Part shown: piece by piece, positions 14,820 through 22,136 of the stretch | Layout: each line of letters opens with the position of its first letter | How positions within the stretch are numbered: position 1 is the stretch's first letter | Origin: CADCTQ01 sp963844325 | GTDB lineage: Bacteria; Bacteroidota; Bacteroidia; Cytophagales; 172606-1 | DNA: 64,000 nucleotides | Direction: 5' to 3' | Assembly (NCBI GenBank): GCA_963844325.1 | Contig: CAWJNV010000002.1 | Coordinates: forward strand, 868,001 to 932,000 | Notes under the pieces: generated by a model | What the model was told of the DNA's origin: nothing | Seen by the model: the letters and a program-made list of their open reading frames with translations, nothing else | Databases searched by the model: none | Translations under genes and position numbers: made by a program

Positions 14820-15677
14820 ATGAAAACGCAGAAAGTATGGTTCATCACCGGCGCCTCGCGCGGGTTTGGTTTTGAGATTGCCAAGGCAGCCCTGGCGGCC
14901 GGTGATCAGGTAGTGGCGACCGTTCGCAAGCAGCCCGAACAACTGGCCGCCGCGCTGGGCCATCACCCCGGTTTGCGGGTGGTGGTGCTCGACGTGACCG
15001 GGGCGGTGCAGGTAAAAGAAGGGGTGGCGCAGGCGGTTGCGCACTTTGGTCAGATCGACGTACTGGTCAACAACGCGGGCTACGGTTTCCTGGGGGCTTT
15101 TGAAGAAGCCACGGAGGAAGAAATCAGCCGGCAATTCGACACCAACGTGTTCGGGGTGATCCGCGTGACCCAGGCCGTGCTGCCGTACATGCGGCAACGC
15201 AAAACCGGTCACATCATCAACGTGTCGTCTTTGTTCGCCTACCACGCCACCGTGCCCGGGTTTGGCCTGTACGGTGCCTCCAAGTTTGCCGTGGAAGGCA
15301 TTTCCGAAGGGTTGGCGCTGGAAGTCAATCCCCTGGGCATCCGGGTGACTGCGCTGGCGCCGGGTCTTTTCAGCACGGATTTTCTGTCGGGCGATTCTTA
15401 CGTGGCGGGGGCCAACGTGCTGGAAGCGTACGCGCCTACGGTCGGACGTATCCGGGCCGCCGCCGGGCAAATCCACGGCAACCAGCCGGGCGACCCGGCC
15501 AGGCTGGCCCGGGTGGTACTGCAACTCGCCGACAGCCCCACGCCCCCGGTTCACCTCCCCGTCGGAAAAGACGCCCTTGCTTCCTACCGCTCAAAAGCGG
15601 CCGCAATGGAAGCGGAAGTAAACGCCTGGGAAACCGTTTCGGCCAGCACCGACCGGCAACCCCAGCCGGTGGCCTAA
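14820..15677 (+). CDS. SDR-family oxidoreductase under TetR control
   Basis: A 285-residue short-chain dehydrogenase with TGASRGFG at residues about 10-17, NNAG in LVNNAGYG, catalytic Ser in NVSSLF and the YGASK motif. The about 60 C-terminal residues include the PARLARVVLQLAD segment common in this SDR subgroup. The ATG at 14820 is preferred (MKTQKVWFITG is a normal N-terminus); an in-frame ATG at 14790, five bases after operator 3, would add ten residues. It is a cytoplasmic NAD(P)-dependent enzyme. The operator and neighbouring repressor suggest induction by its substrate or a related compound. Confidence 0.9.
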   Translation: MKTQKVWFITGASRGFGFEIAKAALAAGDQVVATVRKQPEQLAAALGHHPGLRVVVLDVTGAVQVKEGVAQAVAHFGQIDVLVNNAGYGFLGAFEEATEEEISRQFDTNVFGVIRVTQAVLPYMRQRKTGHIINVSSLFAYHATVPGFGLYGASKFAVEGISEGLALEVNPLGIRVTALAPGLFSTDFLSGDSYVAGANVLEAYAPTVGRIRAAAGQIHGNQPGDPARLARVVLQLADSPTPPVHLPVGKDALASYRSKAAAMEAEVNAWETVSASTDRQPQPVA

Positions 15678-15729
15678 ACCCCCGCTTTTCATCCGTTACT
15701 TACTACCACTCCCTAAATCTTTGATTCCC

Positions 15730-16302
15730 ATGTCATTTGCAAGTACGGTGGCTCCGGCCAAGGACGAATACTGGATTGAACAATACCGGCGGGGCAACCC
15801 CGAGGGGATGAGCGTGCTTTACCGGCGCTACTTCCCGAAAGTCTACCAAAAGTGTTTGTCCTTGTGCCGGGACGCGGACCAGGCCTTTGACCTGGCCCAG
15901 GACATTTTGCTGAAAGCCTTTGAGCGCCTGCACACTTTCTGCGGAAAGGCCTCTTTCTCGACCTGGTTGTACACGCTGACCTACAATCATTACCGGGACT
16001 TTTTCCGCAAGTCGAAGCGCCTGCCCGTGTCCCGGCTCGGCGCGTACGATCCGGGCGATGAGGCAGCACCGGAAGTCGCCGTTGCGGAAACGGGCGACGC
16101 GGATGCGAACCAGACCACCATGCTGGGGCTGCTCAACAAGCTGCCCGACGCGGAGAAAACGCTGCTGCTGCGCAAGTACCGCGACGGGGAGTCGATTGAA
16201 CACCTCAAGGGGCAGTTCAGCCTTTCGGCCGGGGCGGTGAAGATGCGGCTCAAACGGGCCCGCACCAAACTGAACCGGCTCTACGCGAGAGCCGTGGCCT
16301 GA
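15730..16302 (+). CDS. ECF-type RNA polymerase sigma factor
   Basis: A 190-residue sigma-70 family ECF factor. Region 2 spans about residues 25-95 (VLYRRYFPKVYQKCLSLC, AFDLAQDILLKAFERL, FSTWLYTLTYNHYRDFFRK). Region 4 is C-terminal (LLNKLPDAEKTLLLRKYRDG, SLSAGAVKMRLKRARTKLNRLY). The ATG at 15730 is used rather than the TTG nine bases earlier. It is strikingly similar to the factor at 21548-22123. No anti-sigma gene is adjacent, so the control of its activity is unclear. The cupin and DUF6130-like genes downstream are possible but unproven targets. Confidence 0.92.
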   Translation: MSFASTVAPAKDEYWIEQYRRGNPEGMSVLYRRYFPKVYQKCLSLCRDADQAFDLAQDILLKAFERLHTFCGKASFSTWLYTLTYNHYRDFFRKSKRLPVSRLGAYDPGDEAAPEVAVAETGDADANQTTMLGLLNKLPDAEKTLLLRKYRDGESIEHLKGQFSLSAGAVKMRLKRARTKLNRLYARAVA

Positions 16303-16371
16303 CGCGGGCAAAAAGGCCCAAAGCAGAATGAGGGGTACGGGTACGGTACGTTGACTTGCGCAGCGGTACGC

Positions 16372-16636
16372 GTCGCATGGCGGGAAGGCGTCGCGTCGCG
16401 GCTCCCCTCCTCGGAGGGGTTAGGGGGTGGGTTTACCGATAGGCTACGCAATATCCAGGGATCATCGCATGAAGAATCTACCGATGGGGGGATACCACCT
16501 GCAAGATTTTTGCTTTGGCGTAAGGAAGGTCACCGTAATGCGGTGATCCCTTGGCAACATGACTCATACAGGCAAACCCACCCCCTAACCCCTCCGAGGA
16601 GGGGAGCCGCGACGCGACGCCTTCCCGCGACGCGAC
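16372..16636. repeat. 265-bp element with 63-bp inverted ends
   Basis: The left arm 16372-16434 and right arm 16574-16636 are reverse complements over 63 positions with about three mismatches. They contain GTCGCGTCGCGGCTCCCCTC and the AGGGGTTAGGGGGTGGGTTT inner ends. The 139-bp interior has no convincing gene. It resembles a miniature inverted-repeat transposable element; no clear target duplication was identified. Confidence 0.78.
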
Positions 16637-16744
16637 CTTGTCGGGGGAGGGAAAAAATAGTTGAAACACTTCCGTTACCAACCCCTTCGGTCCGCATCTA
16701 AATGGCCAAAGGAAGTATTGACCCGTTTCGAACCAGTATCCCCT

Positions 16745-16862
16745 CGCCGTCATCCCCAAAGGAACTTCGGAGTGAAAAGGCATATTTGACTGACACTGCG
16801 GACCTGGCTGCTTGAAGTTAAGCATCGCTTGTTACGACGAAGTTCCTTTCAGGATGACGGCG
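16745..16862. repeat. GTCATCC-type inverted repeat
   Basis: The arms at 16745-16769 (CGCCGTCATCCCCAAAGGAA and five more bases) and 16838-16862 are inverted copies over 25 nt with about three mismatches. It is non-coding and fills most of the gap before the next gene. No gene was found between 16303 and 16995. Confidence 0.6.
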
Positions 16863-16995
16863 GGGAGGAGGAACAGCGGTGAAATCCACTAGAACTTTTT
16901 TTACAATGTACCTGGTGCTCTGGTGACTTACTCGTGCCGCCATCGGTAGCAAGATGCCCTTTGTAATGATCCATTCAAATAAAACCGATGATTCG

Positions 16996-17457
16996 ATGAA
17001 AACCATTCTTTTGATTGCCCTGCTCAGTGCCGGCCTGAGCTTACGGGCCGCCGCGCAGGCACCGGCCGCCGGGCAAATCCGGGGTTCGGAGTCGGTGTTG
17101 CCCGTGGCTTCGGAGCCGCCCCCCAAACTGATCGTGGACCCGCCCCTGCCCGGACCTTTGGCCCAAGGCAAGGTAATCATCGGGTACCGGACGGAAAACC
17201 TGCGCATCGTCCCCGTGTTCGGGGAGCCGACCCTGCAAGTTTCCCCCCGCATTGGTCATTTGCACGTGAGCCTCGACGATGCGCCCTGGGTGTGGGCCCA
17301 CGCCAGCAACGACCAGCCCCTCATTATTGTCGGCTTACCCCCCGGACCCCACAAGGTGCGGGTGCAGATCGCCGATCCGAACCACACGATCCTCCAAAGC
17401 GAGGTCGTCTCTTTTCAGGTTCCGGCTCCGAAACAGCCGGGCACTTCTCATCACTAA
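16996..17457 (+). CDS. DUF6130-like secreted protein
   Basis: A 153-residue protein from the ATG at 16996, which gives a Sec signal peptide (MKTILLIALLSAGLSLRAAA, cleavage near AQA). An upstream in-frame ATG at 16954 would place a charged stretch before it and is rejected. The mature domain matches the lipoprotein at 10721-11266: EPPPKLIVDPPLPGPLAQGK, VVPVFG-like IVPVFGEPTLQVSPRIGHLH, GPHKVRVQIADPNH. This copy has no lipobox and so should be soluble in the periplasm or exported. A cupin gene follows 13 bp later. The function is unknown. Confidence 0.78.
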   Translation: MKTILLIALLSAGLSLRAAAQAPAAGQIRGSESVLPVASEPPPKLIVDPPLPGPLAQGKVIIGYRTENLRIVPVFGEPTLQVSPRIGHLHVSLDDAPWVWAHASNDQPLIIVGLPPGPHKVRVQIADPNHTILQSEVVSFQVPAPKQPGTSHH

Positions 17458-17470
17458 CCATCCAAACCCG

Positions 17471-17932
17471 ATGAATCCTACCTATTGGCTTTTTGGCGCC
17501 CGCCTGCGCGTTCTGGCGGACGGCTCGCAAACCGAATCCCGTTACGACCTGATCGAAGGCGACTTCCCGGCCGGCACGGAAACGCCCCTGCACCTGCACA
17601 CCCAATACGACGAACTGATTTACGTGCGGGAAGGCGAATTTACGGTGTACACCGACGCCGGAACGGTGGTCCTGGCGCCCGGTGAATCGCACTTTGTGCC
17701 CCGCAACACGCCCCACGTGGTGCAGGCTTCGGGCCGGGCCAGCAACCGGGCGCTTACCGTTGCTTCCCCGGGCGGTTTTGCCACGCTCATCCGGGCGGTG
17801 GGCATTCCCGACGTGACGGAAGGCATTCCCCCGGGACAACCCAACGACCTGGGTTTGTTCATTGAACTTTCCGGAAAAACGGGAGACATCATCCAGGGTG
17901 CCCCCGGCGCCCGGCCCCCGTTGAAAAAATAG
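17471..17932 (+). CDS. Cupin-domain protein
   Basis: A 153-residue single-cupin protein. Motif 1 is visible as PLHLHTQYDELIYVREGEF (metal-ligand pattern HxHx5Ex6G) and motif 2 as PGESHFVPRNTPHVVQ with its His. The fold is a small beta barrel that usually binds one divalent metal; roles range from dioxygenase to ligand sensing. No signal peptide. The ATG at 17471 is used because the longer upstream frame overlaps the previous gene out of register. It is close to the DUF6130-like gene and probably co-transcribed. The substrate is unknown. Confidence 0.87.
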   Translation: MNPTYWLFGARLRVLADGSQTESRYDLIEGDFPAGTETPLHLHTQYDELIYVREGEFTVYTDAGTVVLAPGESHFVPRNTPHVVQASGRASNRALTVASPGGFATLIRAVGIPDVTEGIPPGQPNDLGLFIELSGKTGDIIQGAPGARPPLKK

Positions 17933-17984
17933 CCGCCCCGGCAGGTTGACCGGGCCGGCGCATGATCGGGTTGGCGCATAACCG

Positions 17985-18130
17985 GGTCAGCGCCGCCAAG
18001 TCCCGTAGGGACGTAATATTGGTAGCCTGTAACGACAAATCAGCGTGGCTTTTTACCCACCAGGGGATTGTGCGATAGGGGTGATTGCCTTTCTGGTATT
18101 TCGTCCCTACGGGACTTGGCGGCGCTGACC
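17985..18130. repeat. 146-bp element with perfect 29-bp inverted ends
   Basis: The left arm 17985-18013 (starting GGTCAGCGCCGCCAAGTCCC) and right arm 18102-18130 are exact reverse complements over 29 nt. The inner part of each arm is the GTCCCGTAGGGACG palindrome also seen at 13404-13519. The 88-bp interior is non-coding. The element separates the rightward cupin gene from the leftward kinase gene. Confidence 0.82.
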
Positions 18131-18185
18131 TAACTTTCCCTGCGTCCAGGGAGCTTTACGCCCGGTTGATTCACAGAAAGAGACG

Positions 18186-20666
18186 CTACGCGTAGGCATT
18201 GGTGAGTTGTTCCTCCTCAAACACCAGGCTGATGGACAGCCCGCGTGCGCTGGTGATCGTTAACTCCCCGCCCAGCTGTTCGCTGAAACCGTGCATGAGC
18301 GTCATGCCCAGCGAGCGGCTCCGCGACGGGTTGTACCCCTCCGGCAAGCCCACCCCGTCGTCGCCGATGGTAAGCTGATAGGTCGTGCGGGTGAGCCGGT
18401 ACAGGCTCAGGTTTACCGTGCCCGGGCGGCCGTCCGGAAAGGCGTATTTAAACGCATTGGTAATGGCCTCGTTGATGATCAGGCCCAGCGGCACGGCCAG
18501 CGTCACGTCCAGTTCGATGGGCTCCACGTCCAGGCGGAATTCGATCGGGCGGAGCCGGTGGTAAAAATCCCGCAGGTAATCGATGACTTCCTCGATGTAG
18601 GAGACCATGTTGATGCGGGCCACGTGCTCCGACTGGTAAAGCTTCTGGTGGATGAGGGCCATGGCCTGCACCCGGTGCTGGCTCTCCTGGATGGCCGACA
18701 GGGCCGCGTCGTCGGCCAGGTAAGCCGCCTGGGAGTTGAGCAGGCTCATGACGATCTGGAGGTTGTTTTTCACCCGGTGGTGGATTTCTTTCAGCAGCCA
18801 TTCCTTCTCGGTGAGCAACTGGTCTTTTTCCCCCAGCAGCGTATCCTTCTGCGTGAGCAGTTCCGACAAGTGTTCGTTTTTCCGGTTGATTTCCCGTTGC
18901 CGGGCTTGCAGTTCTTCGTGCTGGGCCTCCAGCAGATGGTTGCTGCGTTGCTTGAGCCGGTAGCGGTTGTAACCCAGGGCGAGCAGCAGCGCCAGCATGA
19001 GGGCGCCGGTAATGATGAAGTTGCGCGTGGTTTCCGCCGCCCGCAGTTCGGTCTTACGCAATTCGCTCTCCTGCCGCAGTTCCAGAATCTTGTGTTCCTT
19101 TTCCCGGGTTCCGTACACCACCTCCAGCAGCGAGGTTTTCTGCTTGGTTTTTTCGTTGATGAGCGAATCACTCAGGGCCTTGAAGTGCTGGTAGTGCCCG
19201 ATGGCCGCCGGGTAGTTGGCCAGGGCGGAATCCAACTGGAACCACAACCGGTGGTTGATGGATAGTTCCTTGGCGTAGAGGGCCTTCCGGCACAGCTTTT
19301 CATTCTGCGCCAGCAGCGAACGGGCTTTGGCGTACTGCTTGCCTTGGAGGTAAAAGGGAATCAGGACGCTGTAAATGTAGATCTGGTGGTCCTGTCCCAG
19401 CGGGGTTGCCAGCAGGGCTTCGATCTGGTCGCAGTGGCCCTTGGCTTTGGCGTAGTCGGGCTGGAGTTTGTCGTAGAAGTTGATGAAACACCGGCTTACC
19501 GCCAGCCGGCAATCCAGGTCCGTGCGGGCGGCGGGCCGCCGGGCAATGATTTCCTGCAAGTGGGCCAGCGACTCCCGCACCCGTACCGCCTCTTCGGCCC
19601 GCTGGGCTTCGGGGATGTTGTCGAGGTTTTCGAGAATGTAGCCCAGCGTGTTGGCCAGCAGGATGATTGTGCTCTGGTAGTACTGCCGCCCGGTAATGAC
19701 CAGGCACTTGTTGAAGTACGAGACGGCTTTCTGGGGTTGTTCCAGTTCGTGGTACATAATGCCCAGCCGGCTGTAGATATTGCCCAGCAGAAAGGTGTCC
19801 TGGGTCGCCTCGGCCTTGCGCATGGCCTCCAGGCCGAACCCGACGCCGTTCTCGTAGTCCCCGATTTTGGTGTACACGAAGCCGAGCAGGTCGTATACCT
19901 GCTGCAAACGGACGTAGCCGGCCCGCCGGTACAAGTCCAGGGCCCGGTGGAGGTCTTTGAGCGATTGTACGTTGTTGCCCTGCACCTGCTGTAGATCACC
20001 CCGGTACCGCAACGCGTCGGCGAGTTTCAGCGGGTCGTTGGCCTGTTCGTAGAGTTGGACGATCTTTTCGTAGAGGCGGTTTTTTTCGGGCAGGCCGTCG
20101 CCGGAAATGGGGTAGTAGGTCGCCAGTTGGGCGTAGGCGTCCCCCTGGTCGGCGGGAGAGCCGTACCGGGTGAGCAGGTCGATGGCCCGGAGGGCGTACT
20201 GGCGGGCCTGCTCCCGGGCTTTTTTTTCGTGGTAGGCCTGGGCGGCCGTGAGGAAGCTCAGGCCCTGGCCCCGCCGGTAGTCCAGGCTGCGGCTCAGGGC
20301 GTGCGCCTGCCGGCTCAGCAGCAGCGCCGTGTCCAGGTCGTGGGCCAGCTCATCTTTTTTGAATATGTACTGGCGGCCCAGTTCCAGCAGCAGGTTCACC
20401 CGGTTGGTGTCCGGCCCGGTGCGCCGGAGGGTGCTGATCAGGCTGTCGATGCGCACCACCTGCACCAACTGCGCCCGGGCCGACGCGGCACCCAGCAGCA
20501 CGAGCAGCAGCATCCCCAAACGGACCAGGAAGCTTTGCCGCCCGGCGCGAAGCAAACGCCGGCCAAACGGGCCGGACCCCGCCCGGGGTGCCGCCGGAAA
20601 TGGGCCCGGTGCCGGTAGGGCAACGCCGCTTCGTTCTGTGCGCCTGACCAAGTTCCTCGTCGTCAT
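18186..20666 (-). CDS. TPR-containing sensor histidine kinase
   Basis: An 826-residue membrane sensor kinase. The N-terminus holds a hydrophobic signal-like segment (LVRLGMLLLVLLGAASARAQ, residues about 47-66). Residues about 70-480 are TPR-like helical repeats, one transmembrane segment (FIITGALMLALLLALGYNRY) lies near 545, then a coiled coil rich in Gln/Glu. The kinase core is of the HisKA_2/HWE type: EIHHRVKNNLQIVMSLL with the phospho-His near residue 627, and an ATPase domain with INEAITNAFKYAF and GDDGVGLPEG. It probably signals to a separate regulator. The start codon is uncertain because the N-terminal 45 residues are atypical. Confidence 0.88.
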   Translation of the reverse strand: MTTRNLVRRTERSGVALPAPGPFPAAPRAGSGPFGRRLLRAGRQSFLVRLGMLLLVLLGAASARAQLVQVVRIDSLISTLRRTGPDTNRVNLLLELGRQYIFKKDELAHDLDTALLLSRQAHALSRSLDYRRGQGLSFLTAAQAYHEKKAREQARQYALRAIDLLTRYGSPADQGDAYAQLATYYPISGDGLPEKNRLYEKIVQLYEQANDPLKLADALRYRGDLQQVQGNNVQSLKDLHRALDLYRRAGYVRLQQVYDLLGFVYTKIGDYENGVGFGLEAMRKAEATQDTFLLGNIYSRLGIMYHELEQPQKAVSYFNKCLVITGRQYYQSTIILLANTLGYILENLDNIPEAQRAEEAVRVRESLAHLQEIIARRPAARTDLDCRLAVSRCFINFYDKLQPDYAKAKGHCDQIEALLATPLGQDHQIYIYSVLIPFYLQGKQYAKARSLLAQNEKLCRKALYAKELSINHRLWFQLDSALANYPAAIGHYQHFKALSDSLINEKTKQKTSLLEVVYGTREKEHKILELRQESELRKTELRAAETTRNFIITGALMLALLLALGYNRYRLKQRSNHLLEAQHEELQARQREINRKNEHLSELLTQKDTLLGEKDQLLTEKEWLLKEIHHRVKNNLQIVMSLLNSQAAYLADDAALSAIQESQHRVQAMALIHQKLYQSEHVARINMVSYIEEVIDYLRDFYHRLRPIEFRLDVEPIELDVTLAVPLGLIINEAITNAFKYAFPDGRPGTVNLSLYRLTRTTYQLTIGDDGVGLPEGYNPSRSRSLGMTLMHGFSEQLGGELTITSARGLSISLVFEEEQLTNAYA

Positions 20667-20702
20667 ACAAAATCACGTAGCCGTTCCAACCAAGCTGGAA
20701 AG

Positions 20703-20805
20703 CATAAAGAATCATTTGAGAGTGTTCTTATACTTTCATGCCAGGATGAAAGGCGTAAAGTATCATTTAAGGTTGTGCTTCTACTTTCATACCAGGATGA
20801 AAAGG
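20703..20805. repeat. Two-copy imperfect 51-52 bp tandem repeat
   Basis: Two adjacent units share TAAAGNATCATTT, ACTTTCAT and CCAGGATGAAA. They lie 37 bp upstream of the kinase start. They could be duplicated regulatory sequence or a short repeat. Confidence 0.65.
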
Positions 20806-21547
20806 GGAAGCGGGTAATTTGAAGATATTATTTTACTGGTAAAATAGTTATTTTCAATCAAATGCGTACGCTCCGGTTCATTGCCGGGCGGACCTTTTGG
20901 TATTATTTCGTTGAACCCTTCCCGGTAATCACCCACGGCCGGGTAAGCACGCCCCCGTAAATCGTACCCGCCCCGGGGGTAGTTGGTGGCGCGGTACAGG
21001 ATCAGGGGCCTGCGCAGGGCAAAACCGCAACCGCCCCCGGGGGAAGCCGCCCAACCGGGATGTGGGTGGTTTTCAGCCGCCCCGGCCGGGTGCCGCCCCG
21101 CCGCCTCCAAGCGGCCGTAGCGGGGGCCGCCAGACTCCACCGCGATGGAGTTTTCTCCAAAATGAGCCCCGGCCGTACCTCCTCCGGTTGAACCGGGGTG
21201 AGTGAGCGAACGGCCGCCGCGAAAGGATGGCCGCGGCCCGGGTTGCCGGCGGAGGGTTTGCTCCGGACGGCGCCGGGCCCCGAAACGGTGGAGTCCCTCC
21301 AGTATACTGGGGCGCCCGGCCCGCCCCCGTCCGCCCGTAGCCCGTCAAAACCGCGTTTTTAAGCAATAGAGGCCCTTTTATGCTTTGCCGCCGCGTGGCC
21401 GGCAGCGTGGCACCCGGTTTGGCATATACCCCGTACCCGGCGAACGGCTCCACCCGGCCAACCGGAACATGACACCGGCGGCGCCAACTGGTTTTCAAAT
21501 CCCGCCCGTGTCACTACCCGAATTGTACATCCTAAACAACCTTTCCC
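20806..21547. other. Non-coding GC-rich gap
   Basis: About 740 bp between divergent genes. Open frames here (for example 21073-21498 on the minus strand) are rich in Pro, Gly and Arg with no domain, hydrophobic or start-site signal, so I do not call them. A small ACTCCA/TGGAGT hairpin near 21134-21151 is the only structure seen. Confidence 0.6.
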
Positions 21548-22123
21548 ATGAAGATGGATCGAATGTCCCACACCGCCGGCGATGACTACTGGATCGAACA
21601 GTACCGGCTGGGCAACCCCGAGAGCCTGGGCGTGCTCTACCAGCGTTACTTCCAGAAAGTGTACCACAAGTGCCTGTCCCTCTGCAAAGACCCCGACGAG
21701 GCGTTTGACCTGGCCCAGGACGCCCTGCTGAAGGCATTTGAGCACCTGCCGGCCTTCCGCGGGCAGTCTTCCTTTTCGACCTGGTTGTACACCATTACCT
21801 ACAACCACTGCCAGGCGTTTTTCCGCAAGGCCAGGCGCCTGTTCGTGATGCGGCTGGATGATTCCCGGGAGGCCGCCTGGCAGGACACTACGGGTACTAC
21901 CCCGGAAGACGCCCTGCAGCCGCCGCCCTCCGAAAGTACGCTGCTGGCGCTGTTCAACCACATTCCCGAAACGGACCGGCAAATGCTGTTTCTCAAATAC
22001 CACGACGGGCAGTCCATCGAGCAGCTCCAGATTGTGTTTACCCTCTCGGCCAGCGCCGTCAAGATGCGCCTCAAACGGGCCCGGGAAAAACTCAATACCC
22101 TCTACGCCAGGGCCGTGGCGTGA
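21548..22123 (+). CDS. ECF-type RNA polymerase sigma factor
   Basis: A 191-residue ECF sigma factor with region 2 (VLYQRYFQKVYHKCLSLC, AFDLAQDALLKAFEHL, FSTWLYTITYNHCQAFFRK) and region 4 (LFNHIPETDRQMLFLKYHDG, SASAVKMRLKRAREKLNTLY). It closely resembles the factor at 15730-16302, sharing YWIEQYR, GNPE, KCLSLC and the FSTWLYT block. Start 21548 is used; a second ATG lies two codons later. No anti-sigma gene is nearby. It converges on the sigma54 activator gene with only 13 bp between stop codons. Confidence 0.92.
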   Translation: MKMDRMSHTAGDDYWIEQYRLGNPESLGVLYQRYFQKVYHKCLSLCKDPDEAFDLAQDALLKAFEHLPAFRGQSSFSTWLYTITYNHCQAFFRKARRLFVMRLDDSREAAWQDTTGTTPEDALQPPPSESTLLALFNHIPETDRQMLFLKYHDGQSIEQLQIVFTLSASAVKMRLKRAREKLNTLYARAVA

Positions 22124-22136
22124 GCCAGGAACCTGG

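Noticed and set aside
21073..21498. A 141-codon leftward open frame rich in Pro, Gly and Arg
   Set aside because: Its composition follows the GC-rich DNA, there is no family resemblance, and it lies in a gap with no start-site or neighbour support.
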